From Mesodorylaimus sp. YZB2_4 (Eukaryota > Nematoda > Enoplea > Dorylaimida > Dorylaimidae), in NCBI GenBank assembly GCA_030248295.1, contig JASANH010000510.1, positions 62,001 to 126,000 on the forward strand: 64,000 nucleotides of DNA, read 5' to 3'. A program made the translations under genes and the position numbers. Each line of letters begins with the position of its first letter. The first letter of the stretch is position 1. Below the pieces are notes generated by a model. The model was given only the letters and a program-made list of their open reading frames with translations. It did not search any database and was not told where the DNA came from. Shown here piece after piece: positions 50,101 to 60,819 of the stretch.

Positions 50101-50920
50101 AGTGGGAAAAACTATAGATTGATATAACAAACAGGGTGGACGCTCGGGCAGCTTCCTCGGTCTTGATCCCATAAGCAACCCCATTAGGGAAGTGCAAGAG
50201 TAATTTTAAGTTTAGCTTCCGCTTTACCGAGTAACCACAGAACTAAGAGTATTCATAAAAACCAGGCAAGCATTCCTTGCTAGTCTATCAGCTTGATAGG
50301 TATCGTACGTATGTACATTTGCTTCGTAGCTTCAATGCACATCCGCATGCATTGGGCATGAGCAGTATGTGGTAAGACGCTCTGTGCTGAAGCCCTAGTA
50401 AACCAGCCGTTCTGAACCACTGTCACCCAAAGTAAGCGTGAAAAGCCTAAATATTTCCTGCCTCCAGTAAGACACCCCTCCACTTCGTTCACTCCAGCTG
50501 GTAGAAACATCAGCCATGGACCGCCCAGCTTTTTCGGAGGGGTTTGAAAAACTTCTTATAGCATTATAGTGTAAGACCAAAAGACTTGATTTTTGGAATA
50601 GGGTGACTCAGGCGGTCCATTAATGTGCAAAGACCAGGAAACCAAGCGATGGCTGCTCTATGGCATTGTGCAGTCGCAATTATTTTTCGAGCATCCTAAA
50701 ACAGGTCGACCCATGTGGCGTTACGATACTTTTGTGTCAACCCTGTATTACTTAGATTGGATCAAGCGTTCGATCAACAGCACTTCAGATGTTTGCAAAC
50801 GATGCAAACTATTAAGCCTTCCTTTCGTCGAAGCGGGGTGCAAGTGAGGAAACATGCGATATAAAATCTGTCAGATAACTGTCTGATTTACAGATGGAGC
50901 AAATTTGACTTTGAATGAAG
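47132..50920 (+). CDS. S1A trypsin-fold serine protease, copy 5 (intact)
   Basis: Exons 47132-47248, 47301-47877, 48780-49000, 50602-50843 and 50896-50920 give 393 residues. Start MISNAVFFVSHFMIE is chosen by alignment with copy 4; an in-frame ATG at 47048 would add 28 residues. Motifs: HILGNA, LTAAHC, YDIAILKL, GDSGGPLMCKDQETKRW. The Tyr189-equivalent (EQYSAEGDSGG) and GIVQSQLFF follow the family. Exon 3 is closest to copy 4 (both start KKLN), while exon 4 is closest to copy 3 (QETKRWLLYGIVQSQLFFEH against HETKRWLLYGIAQSHLFFEH), which hints at exchange between copies. Intron 3 (1.6 kb) contains the foldback at 49.2-49.6 kb. The micro-exon encodes WSKFDFE. Confidence 0.87.
49225..49625. repeat. 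Foldback repeat in intron 3 of protease copy 5
   Basis: 49225-49330 read backwards (CCAGCTGGCCAGACGCCTCT, ATATTTTGCACGGCCTTTCT) matches 49500-49560 forwards (CCAGTTGGCTAGACGCCTCC, ATATTCTGCACAGAGCTTTC). The right arm and its flank (49360-49625) resemble 7040-7330 (CAGTTGGCCAGACGTCTGTA, AAAGTTCGACTTGACGGTCG). Confidence 0.7.
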
Positions 50921-51774
50921 TTGCATCAAAGCTCCGACAGATAATATACACACATTGGTGTCATGCTAATGTGGGCGGGATACCCTATGTCTCTTCAAAA
51001 TACAGTGCGCATGTGTGCTGTAGCAACTCAGTTGCCTACGCACATAATCATTTATTATGTGCGAAAATACAGTACCTACTTACAATGATGGCATTGTATT
51101 GTACACACAGTTCCAACGAGAAAAAAAGCGCAAAGTAAAACTGACGCTGCCAGGTCTACAAATCGAGTAGGTACTCGATAGCATTTACAAAATGACAGCT
51201 TATACAGTCGGCAAAGTCAGGACCATTACAACGAGTACCCATTCTTCCATTTTTTGGCGTCTGGAGAGCTTGCAATTATCCGAGGTCGACGCACGTGAGT
51301 CGCTATCAATTTTAGAGGACCTACCGAGGCACCTAAATTAATTGTCCACGGCAAGAAGAGAATAAGCGGTCTGCATAGCTAAATTTAGGTGCACGCGTCT
51401 ATATCATCTGTTTCAGCTTACTACTTTTGAGCTACAACGAAAGTGCCATAAATATTGAACATGCAGTGAAAAAAATGCTGGAAGGACACAATTGGAAGGG
51501 CCTCAGGTTATTCGTACTAATCACAATAAATATCGCCGAAGTTATATATGCCCAGCTGTACAAAACGTTTTTTATGGGGTATTGAGTTCTGCCAGACTAA
51601 TTTTCATTCGTGTCGTATTTAATTTGCTTGCATAATCGTGGAGGAACAACTTGACACCAGATCACGGTGACTTTCTGTCTTTTGACCAGTAAAACAGCGT
51701 GGTGAGTAAAATTCTCAAGTTGGGCTCAAAAAAATAGATCAGTATGCCGCATTGATAATGATACTTCCTAAATA
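50921..51774. other. Intergenic, nothing recognised
   Basis: 3' flank of protease copy 5; no repeat or exon noticed. Confidence 0.35.
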
Positions 51775-52025
51775 CATACAGTCCAGCATCGGCCGACCAA
51801 CCGACCCGGCCGACCCGACCCGCCGACCAACCCCCGGGTCGGTTGAATTTTGAATTCCCGCTAAATACTAACCGCCTACTGCAGTCGAAGCCTGTGCTAC
51901 CAGAAAATAGATACTAAATTGTATTTTTTGCGATGCAATTCAAATATTGTTGGTTTTGATACATTTCGTTTCTCAAAGAAATGCAGTACGATAGCACTTT
52001 AGCATATTTCGATTGATTATGGTAA

Positions 52026-52609
52026 AGGGTAAAGCGCCCAAATCCGGGACACCTATGGCCCAAGTCTTCTCAGTGTCTCAAAATTAGGAAGATAGCGATG
52101 TATTTTGAATTTTGTTTGACTTTGCAGAATCCCTCGCGGCTGAACCGGTTCTAAATTTCGCTTAAAGCTCAGCTCCACACTTGGAAAAGGTATTCAAAAA
52201 CAGCGCACTCATTAAGCTTTTGGCTCGCTTTGGTCCTAATTCGGAAACCCCAAAAGGTTTGTGGGATTTGGTCGATCAAAGAAATAGATTCGAGCGTACT
52301 TCTACTTTTTTTTAAACTAAGAGTGAAACAACACCGTTTCTGCCTTGTTCCTTGGCCGGAAAAAAGTCAAAATTTTTTTTTCAAAAAAAATTTGAAGGCT
52401 GCTTGCACGCCTTCACTTTTTCTATGCAAAAGTGAGGATCACATTACCAGGACCAACCTTTCGTATGTGGCAATCTTTTTCCCATATACGCGTATGCTCG
52501 CCTGATACGCCAGGCGAAAAGCCTCGCCAAAAAAAGCAAGGCATCGGATGAGATGTGCAATCTAGGTGTTCTGGCTTAGGAGCCGTTTCGGATTAGGTCA
52601 CTTTACCCT
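52026..52609. mobile_element. Nested TIR element, ends AGGGTAAAG
   Basis: Left AGGGTAAAGCGCCCAAATCC, right inverted AGGGTAAAGTGACCTAATCC; 20 of 25 end bases match. 584 bases, no transposase. Confidence 0.65.
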
Positions 52610-52666
52610 ATCATCGCCCATCTATGCGATAACAACAAATTTTTTCCGAAATCTTGCGTGATTGTA

Positions 52667-53213
52667 CAGTCGAGTCCGCTTAGTATCACCAGCTCCGGAC
52701 GGGAAGAAAATGCGACAATATCCGCGCTGCGACTTGAACCGGAGTACACAATAAAATGGCCAAAACTTTACTTTTCTGAGTTTTATCACCGTTTTGTGAC
52801 CATTTTCGTATATTCCTAAACTTATTAAAGACGCAACGCTTTTCAGAGAGTTTCTGTAATCAAAGGAATTTAAGACTATGGGGATCATCGAATGAAAGCT
52901 GAAGCATAAGGTTCCCTGCCCCTAAATATACGCGTTTTCTTGCGAGAAATCCTAGTTTTGGACGATTTTATGCTTTTTTCAGACTGCCGAGACTATAAAT
53001 GTGACATTTTTCTAATACTTATTCCTCTCGGCCATGAAATTTATGCGGCAATACGCGAACTGGGCCGAATTCAGTGCGATAATAAGCGAGCTCAAAATAC
53101 ATAGAGTATAGGGCGAAAATTCGGGACTTTGGAAACCTGTGATAATAACCGAAGTGTGATAATAACCGAAGTGTGACATTATCCGGTGTGACTACTGTAT
53201 GTGGACTCGACTG
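52667..53213. mobile_element. Nested pogo/mariner-like MITE, ends CAGTCGAGTCC
   Basis: CAGTCGAGTCCGC on the left and CAGTCGAGTCCAC inverted on the right, flanked by TA on both sides. That is the pattern of Tc1/mariner-pogo elements. 547 bases, with GATAATAACCGAAGTGT repeated near the right end. No transposase. Confidence 0.8.
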
Positions 53214-53536
53214 TATAGATTTTAAAGGGAGCAAAATCACGCACTTTGGGTCTAGTCGGGTCAGGGCCAACCCAGGATCTGGGTCGGGTCGGGTCGGGTC
53301 GAAAGTGTTAGGCCTGGGTCAGCCGATGCTGGCATACAGTACTATAACTACAGTAGATCCCTGAATCCAAATTCAAACTTATCACTCACAAAGATCTTTT
53401 TTTGCTGCTGGGCTTGCGATTATGTCTAAACAGAACAAGAGGATCGTTATTTACCGCATTATTGGTAGTTTCTCAAACTTGCAAAAAAAGTCGTGAAGCT
53501 ACCAGCAGCAAGTCAATGAGCACAACTAAGTTTAGG

Positions 53537-55137
53537 CTAATCAAGTTTATCCTGTCTCGTCATCAAATATTCCAAATGTCTTCTTAGCTCTGGCCTCATG
53601 AATTCCTTAGGCAATAATACCCGCACTACTTGTTCTGTCGCGCACACATTCTCAATCACACGCATCTCGTGCAGCAACCAAGCGACCACGCTCGGTTTAC
53701 AATAGAAAGCTGATATCAAAGCCCACTGTTCCCAGGTCGATTTAGCACCAGTGCTGGCGAATATGGTCTCTTTCTTGAACAACCGCGCAGCTGTAACCAT
53801 ATCGACTAAAAGTTTCGAAAATTCAGGAGCTCGTTTTACAACATAAATATTCCTCGGTTTGCCTTCTCTGGAGCCAATCATAGCATAATAGGCGGAAGCG
53901 TGATGCAAAGCTTCATACCAAACGCGCCAACTTCCAGGCGCCAAATCGCGATCATCCGGGTCCACATTCCAACTGAGCCAGGCGGAAGAAAAGTCGAGAA
54001 ATGTTTGCGGTGATGGTATCAGGGGGCTGAAAAAGCGCAGTCTTTTGCTCGAAAAATGGCTTTCAGACGAAGATCTCGATTCTGCAATAAAATCTCGAAA
54101 CTTTTCTTTGATCAGAATGGCCAATGTCCGAAGGACCAAATCGTATTGCCCCGATGGCAGGATTTCATCAAACTGCCAGAATGTGGCCAACAAAATAGGC
54201 CCAATAGTCGAATCGCATTGAGTGTGCGCGTTCGACAAAGATGATTCACGCTTGAGATATCGACAAATCCAGCTCATAAATTCATTCAACCATAATTCAG
54301 ATGGCCATGAACGAAATCGACCCAGATCGATCTGCGGCCTGCCACTGATCATGCGTGGGTCAGGGACATTCTGCACAAAGTAACGTACGGCTTGACATAA
54401 TTTGGCCACGTCAGCTACATGGCACTGGTGAAATCCAATATCCACCATATGATCGATTAGCAAAGAGAATTCAAGCCGATAAATCGATTTCGACCATATC
54501 GACAATGGTTCATCAGAGGTCGAGCAGATTATCGATGAACTGTGCACTGACTGATCAACATTATTTCTCGAGGATGGCGATGAACAAGGGCTGCTAGCAA
54601 TCAAGGCCCACCGTTCATGAAGGCGCACTAGGGAAAATAAAATGTAAGGAATTGTGTCAGATGACTTTATCGAATTAAGAATACGAGGTTTCGTAATTTC
54701 CAGAAGCCATCGATCAAGATACTTAACAAATGCATTTACCAGGTTCCATCGTAAAGCTGAAAATACAAAGACTTGGAGCACAGCAGCGACCAAATACAGT
54801 GAAAGCATGCAAGCTCCATATGGAGCAGGCGCTTTCACTGTTGCACCCACTGTGTAGTGAGTCTGGTAATAAAGGCTTGCATACCTAAATAGGGACAATG
54901 GACAAGGAAGGCCGCTGTTTCCTGATGACCATACTCGACTCCTTGACTTAATCGATTAAGATATTTTAGAAAGCGAGGTGGTGCAATTTTCCACGATTCC
55001 GTTCCCTCGACGGGTTTGTCAAACGCAGAAGAATATTTCCGACTTGAAGGTTTTCTTCTAAATGCATTATAAAAAGACGCGATAGTGCGCAATTCTGTTT
55101 TACAAATTAATTTCAAACTGCATTGCAGTCGGAACAT
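53537..55137 (-). CDS. Conserved-looking protein of unknown function, two exons
   Basis: Exon 1 55137-54885 and exon 2 54756-53537 join in phase at GTATGC..TTTTCAG and give 490 residues. I do not recognise the family. The N-terminus (MFRLQCSLKLICKTELRTIA, then a basic FRRKPSSRKYSS) has few acids and looks like a mitochondrial targeting sequence, though this is only a guess. The rest is rich in Trp, Leu and Arg and looks helical, with segments such as PPRFLKYLNRLSQG, RWNLVNAFVKYLDRWLLEI and WLLHEMRVIENV. A Ser-rich loop lies around residues 135-160. There are no Cys-rich modules and no internal membrane span I would defend. The long frame, even codon content and clean intron argue that it is a real gene. 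It stands alone between transposon-rich stretches. Confidence 0.7.
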
Positions 55138-55604
55138 GAATAAGCATACGGTTCACAGGAGGGGAATCGATCTTACGATTAGTACGATACACTGCCGTGG
55201 ATTGGCGCCTACAGTGTAAAAGTTGCCGCGTCTAGCAGACAAGGCGACCATTTAGCCACCCAGTGGCAATTATAACTTGCGAGCCATAAAAAAATTTAGG
55301 CGGCTGTTTTCTGTTTCAAACTTTTTGCCATTATTTGACTTCTGTGCACTATGACGTTTGTCGTTCTGTGCACTACAATTCTGACACATCGGTGATAAGG
55401 TATCTGCATTTATACCACGTGATTGATGGTTCGAAACGAATCATCAGGTCCAAAAGTCTAAGCCGATGGTGTTTGCAGTAATCGCAACCAAGTAACAACT
55501 GTTGCAATTATTCCCCAACACCCCTGTAGTGTAATGAATGAGATGCGATCGATATTTTGCATTCATGCTTCGTTTTTCAGGTTTCGAGTCGAAAATAAAT
55601 ATTA
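55138..55604. other. Upstream region of the unknown two-exon gene
   Basis: No clear promoter motif or repeat noticed. Confidence 0.3.
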
Positions 55605-56351
55605 GGGGCCGTACAAATACGACTTCGAGCGCCAGGGGGGGGGGGGGGTGAAGTCAAATACGACGTCGTTTATGCATTGGATATTCCAAGGGTCATACTG
55701 CCGCCTGTAAACCCTGCAAACTGCAGATAGCAAAAGTAAGGCCCTGCAATGGGTCATAAACCTACCCAGACCCAGAGGGGTTTGGTTGGGTGCAATGCTA
55801 TGTCCATGGGGATGGGTTCAGTGAGGTGGACTTAAAAATTCCCAAACTGGGCTTCGTCAAAAAGCCAAACCCAGATAAACCCAACTTTTCTAAAATCCCG
55901 TCAAATTATGCCAACCACGGATACAATTGAAACAATTGAAATTATTAAATGATTCATTCTGATGGTAGAAGAATAAAATTTATTTGCTTAAGTTTTTGAA
56001 ATTCGGCTCTGAATTTTTAAAACTGAAGATATGTATGTATGTTGTGGAAAAGTTGGTTTGGGCTCAATTTTTTAAAAATGACGCCCCCCCCTGGGTTTGA
56101 CCTGAATGTGGCCCTCGAGGATCTGGGCTTGAGTCGGCGGGGTGTGGTTGGTTCAAATTTCAGATCCAACGCAGGACCTGGACGCTAACCCTCTATGTGG
56201 ACCTTTGCATGGCGTCCTCGACAACACTTCAAAAAGTCAGAAATCTGCTGAAAGAGGGGTGCTGCCCATCCGACGTAGTTTTGGGCCATTTTGAGGGGGC
56301 GGGAGGTAAAAAACTCATTTCAATACGACGTCGTTTTTGTATGGCTCTTTA
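55605..56351. mobile_element. TIR element, ends GGGCCGTACAAATACGAC
   Basis: Left TTAGGGGCCGTACAAATACG, right inverted CTAAAGAGCCATACAAAAAC, each followed by ACGACGTCGT-like sequence. Poly-G near 55636. The interior has AACCCAGACCC-type phrases and no transposase. Confidence 0.6.
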
Positions 56352-56969
56352 GTGAGGGGTAAAAACGCAGTGGAAATATCCGTTCATGAAACAAATTGAA
56401 GATTACAGTCTAGTATGAACAGCATGGATCTTCTTCACTTTACTTTATCAGCTTTTCAAAGCACAGGTGCGAGCACGAAGGGCGTTCAAAAAGTGCGATG
56501 TCGTTATCGCTCCAATCCACTTCTGTGAAAGGCACTTGCGCTTGATCTCAGAGCACAGCATAACATCACCCTAGAGTCCAAAATTGATTTCCAACAAATT
56601 TCTTCAATGTGATGGGGAGAAAAACATCTGGAGCTGGGTCTGGACTATTGGGCAATAAAGATGATTCTCCTGGCAGAAATCTTGCAAAAGAGTCCTCACA
56701 CCATCTAAGGAATGAGTGCCATGATCGAACAAGATTTCGACGATGAAGCTTTCCCTGGCGCTTCTTGCTCATCGCCTGCTGCAACTTGCCCCAAATGCGT
56801 AGCTGTTATCAGCTTGTAAAGTACAGTGAATCCATGATGAGCAGCGTGGCCTTGAGGGGGCGCTGCTTGTGCCACAGTACCACGATAAGAACTGTGTGTT
56901 TATCACGGCCCACTGAAAAAAGTCAATGCTTAGCTAAATGTTAGAAAAGTTTCAGCTGTTTTTTATCAT
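56352..56969. other. Intergenic, nothing recognised
   Basis: No exon, repeat or inverted pair identified. Confidence 0.3.
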
Positions 56970-57045
56970 CCGATCCGACACTCATCCGATCAAAAATTTT
57001 TCCCATCCCATCCGATCCAGCAAACCCCCATCCAATCCGGCTGTA
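56970..57045. repeat. Single end of the (GGATC)n TIR family
   Basis: The reverse complement starts TACAGCCGGATTGGATGGGG and continues GTTTGCTGGATCGGATGG, parallel to the left end at 6546. The partner end is not in the window. Confidence 0.7.
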
Positions 57046-57225
57046 GGTTGCAAGAACCTTAACAACAAAAACACAAAAAAAAAAATAAGCAAAAAAAAAA
57101 ATTAGAAAGGTGAAAAAAAATTTATCCCCAAGAAAAATTTTTTTTTTATTTATTGCTGTACGAAAACAGCAGCTTGCGCGAAAACTCTCGTTTTTCTAGG
57201 AAACTTATCGATGCCTGCTAGGACT

Positions 57226-57840
57226 TCAATCTGGATCGACTTTGTCCCATCTATTTTAATCATAGAGTTATCTTTTTTCCGCACCAAAGTATTCGCACGT
57301 TGCATATTTCCTTCTGCACTCAGCTGTTATGAAACGAACGTTGAATGGTCTACATCGCCCGCAAACATCTAAAAAGTTACTGATCGAACGTTTAATCCAG
57401 TCTAAATTATTTAGTGTTGACGCATAATTGTCGTAGCTCCACATTGGTTGATCTGTCCGAGGATGCTTAAAAAATTTACGGGACTGAATTACACCATAAA
57501 GAAGCTATCGTTTAGTCTTGCGGTCTTTGCACATTAGTGGACCGCCAGAATCACCCTGCCAAAGAAAGATATACATTTGAGAAAGGCGAGATATTTATAT
57601 CCTGAGCACCTATCTATTACCATGCCTGTATATTCCTCAGCTCTTTCATCCAATGGGATCGCGCAGATGATCTTTTTTTGTCAAATGCACTATGTTTCCA
57701 TTTGTCATCAGGATGGAGCAATCCAGTTTCGGAGAATGGGTGAACATTTTTCTTTATACAAGCATCACGTGAAAGAATACTGCGGCGCGATGTGCGTAAT
57801 TCATTCACCCATTTATCTGGGTTTGACTCGTCGAAGTATT
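57226..57840 (-). pseudogene. S1A serine protease copy 6, 3' exons only
   Basis: Exon 3 57840-57621 is 220 bases instead of 221: one base is missing in the A-run after FDKK, shifting ICAIPLDE out of frame. Exon 4 57555-57315 keeps GDSGGPLMCKDRKTKR, then has TAG at 57507-57505 in place of TGG and lacks one base near 57360. Its donor is lost (TGCAGAAGG where TGCAAGTAAG is expected). The micro-exon 57250-57226 still reads WDKVDPD and stop. Exons 1 and 2 are not found upstream (57.9-60 kb). Its micro-exon (WDK..) groups with the minus-strand copy 7, not the plus-strand copies. Confidence 0.9.
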
Positions 57841-58228
57841 CTGTAGGAGGAGAAAGAGAGCAGAAATCAAACACCTGAACGAATGTTCTTCAAAAACACA
57901 GAGAAGTACACCTCACCAGGGTCGACTGTATCGACATTTTGACTGTACCGTACCTGTACCCGTACCTGGGGCCTGGTACAGCCGTACTGTACCGTACCGA
58001 ACTAATAAAAAACTCCGTCTTGGCAGCCAACAAAACTGGAAGTTGTTTTAAAAATATGTGATAAGTAAGGCTTTCTAACTCTGGTGCGCATTTCAAAAAT
58101 TTTCATTTCATTACTTTAATCTACTTCTTCGCTGTGAACAGTTTGATAATCGCCGGGTTTTAAGATATTGTAACCTAGAACAGCAATGAAGTATGGAAGT
58201 ATAGGTTTGAGATACCGAAGTCCTTGAC
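57841..58228. other. Intergenic with ACCGTACC simple repeat
   Basis: GTACCGTACC-type phrases at 57942-58000. No exon 2 of the neighbouring protease pseudogene is detectable. Confidence 0.4.
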
Positions 58229-58405
58229 ACCATATTCCTGTTCCTATTCCTGTTTTACCACATCACCAAACGCTTATGCGCACTCGAGGGTGAAGGGACA
58301 CATTTTACACGAAATGAGTTACCCGCCCGCGAGTCGAACACTCGCCCGTAACTGCGCACCTGGCTTGAGAGGCAGACGCCTAACCCGCCAGGCCACGAGG
58401 TCGGT
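58229..58405 (-). repeat. tRNA-derived SINE family 1, second copy
   Basis: Read on minus: CCTCGTGGCCTGGCGGGTTA head, GCGAGTGTTCGACTCGC box B-like segment, CCCTTCACCCTCGAGTGCGC body and an AGGAAT hexamer tail (58229-58258 on plus). The tail unit differs from the AACATG of the first copy. Confidence 0.8.
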
Positions 58406-60819
58406 GGGTTAGGCGGAGGAGGGGACCAGTGGAGCAGTGGAGTCTGGTGCGGTCTACACTCCTTTGATATCGCAGATTAACAGAAATTCTTTCACTCCAT
58501 CATCCTACTGTACAGTACGTATATGCTCAAAGACTAGATATGAACTCATGATCTACAACTACGTTGATATGAGACCGCGGTATAAATCTGTGCCGTGACA
58601 CTTGCTTATCCGCCCATACTGGAGATCCAGAAGCCTCCAGTTTCGATATCTTGCACGAAAAAGCCAACAAAAGTTTTGAATTAGGAGAGGGGTGGATGAG
58701 AAAACCTTGCAGAAAACATCCTTTGAAATTTAATCAACATATGGGCTATCTAACGCCAGCAACGCTTCGAAAATTGAAGGCAAGGACTTTAGTCTTTTGT
58801 GTACTTTAGTCTCAACTGTAGCATGGCAGGCGCCTCAAATGCAGTAACAGCGACTCCATGATTGACCACATTTCAATTTCAAAAAGCAGCTTTTCTAGCA
58901 GTACTAGGTGGGACTCACAAGGATCAAAGTCCCCAATTCAGCCTACTAGCATCAAAATTATAAGATAAGATTCTCCGCGAGTAAATACCTAAAACTATGG
59001 ACAAGTGTTAGAGCCGTTTTATCTAACAATAGCTTGGGTAAAAATGCCTCTGCATTCTAGCTTTTTCTTTAGATAAGCTCCGCAAAATCATACGATTTGA
59101 ACGAAGCCGAAGCGGCGATCGAGAAGAGGCAAAGCAATATTTATATTTTTGACTCGTTCTCCGTTTTGAGAGTGTCCATCTCAGCCACGATGGATTGCAT
59201 CCGAACGAAATCGGCGAAAAAGTTATTGTAAGCTCATTTAGGCAATCATTCAAAAATGTGCTAGCGGGTCATTTTGAGCTGTGATTTGTGCATTTACAGA
59301 GCATGCCTTCTTAACCCCAATGCGGATATCTCCTTATCTATGACTAAGCCTTTTTTCATAATGCTGGTTCTTTTTCTGCCTGCTGACACTAACAAGGTCA
59401 CATCAGCCAAACTATAAGCAGTTATGAGGAAAAAATAATTGGTATACGGTGATTGCAGAACCATGTTTTCAACCGATTTATACGCTTACTTCTTTTTATT
59501 CTAAGCACTCAAAAATTCTGTTTTCATCTCTCATTACGATCCTTTTAAGGAGCTCATCAACCCGCTCCCCAAAACCTCTGACTCCATGGCATCGTACAGT
59601 CGTGATGAAAACCAACCAAACCAGTTTGATCGTGAGAACGAAACCATTCCGCATTATCCTAAGTGGTATCATTCCACAGAAATTTGCCAGAAAAAAAAAA
59701 CAAACATTGAAAAACCTCGAAATTATGTCTAGGGACAATCAATTGATTTGACTTGATCAACTTGACGACCCGAGGCCCCAGAAATTAGGGAAGCGTCACA
59801 TAATTGGCATTTATAAAGAGTCCATAAAAATGATATACGCCCATACGCCCTGCCAGCTTCGACCTTCGCCCCGCCAGCTCTTACTGTATCTACGCCCCAG
59901 CGCCTCCAGCGTACGCCTTGCCGCCGCCAACCTTCGCCAGCCGCTTCCCAACTTGTCGTCAATCAAGCAGTCGGGGGCAATGTGTTTGCGGTCGTGGTGA
60001 TTATCATGGTGGTGGCACGGGTGGTGGTCGCGGTGGCGGGCAGTGTGACGGCCATGCCTGATATCCTGTATCAAGTCGTCCATGAACAGTGGGCTGTCCA
60101 GACCAGCGGTTATGGAGGATAATCGTGTGTGATTTTTTCGCGGAAGTAGAGTACACTTATTTTATTAATTTTGTTTTGATTTCAAAACTGTTCTCCACTT
60201 TATATTACTAGAGTTGAAGCTCACTATTGGAGCTAAAACAGCTGAATATTAGTCATTGATATGGATCATACTTTCAAAAATCAATATTACGTCCTGAATA
60301 ACTGTTTTTAAGACATCGTTTTTCTGTTAGCTTTTTTAATGGAAGCGGAAAATACGTGCTAGCTGTTTGCTACAGGTCTTGAATTGTAGGAGAAATTACA
60401 TATGTATAAGTAGTTTTCCCATAAAGATTCAAATTGTACAAGATGACCAGTACCTTGAGGTGCATATCAACTGTGCAGAAGGACACTAGAAAGCATCTGC
60501 TGTCGTTTCATTCCATGCTAGTTACAGTCTATGTGTCTTCGGTGCACTCATCGACAACAACCTTGTGAAAACAGGAAAAAACAGAGAGTAAGCGACTACG
60601 TCTCATGACGTACTGAAGCGTCCATTCTTGATGGCGCAAGCCTACAACATGTCATGGAAGCAAGTCAGTCATGCTTTTTTCAACCGAATAGATTTGTAGC
60701 GTATTTTGAGGCATTTATTCAAAAATTCCAAAAAGTTGAAAGCAGAAACTTTCAATGAATTTTTTATATTCATTTTTTTCACGTAAAAAATTTTTTTCAT
60801 ATTCCGCTTTGTTTCGAGT
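58406..60819. other. Intergenic; GC-rich His-codon island at 59.84-60.07 kb
   Basis: 59840-60070 is clearly richer in G and C than its surroundings, with GGTGGTGGCACGGGTGGTGG on plus and a His-rich minus frame (CHHHDNHHD). No splice or domain support. The remaining sequence shows nothing I recognise. Confidence 0.4.

Larger units (their letters stand above)
51775..53340. mobile_element. TIR element with perfect 8-base target duplication CATACAGT and (GGGTC)n ends
   Basis: CATACAGT at 51775-51782 and 53333-53340 flanks a 1550-base segment. Its ends are CCAGCATCGGCCGACC and, inverted, CCAGCATCGGCTGACC. Both arms continue into GACCC/GGGTC pentamers. An 8-base duplication suggests hAT. Two further TIR elements are nested inside. 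Confidence 0.85.

Noticed and set aside
53537..54898. Assignment of the unknown gene to the SREBP C-terminal or hyccin families
   Set aside because: Only loose Trp/Leu patterns agree; no ordered motif matches what I know of either family.
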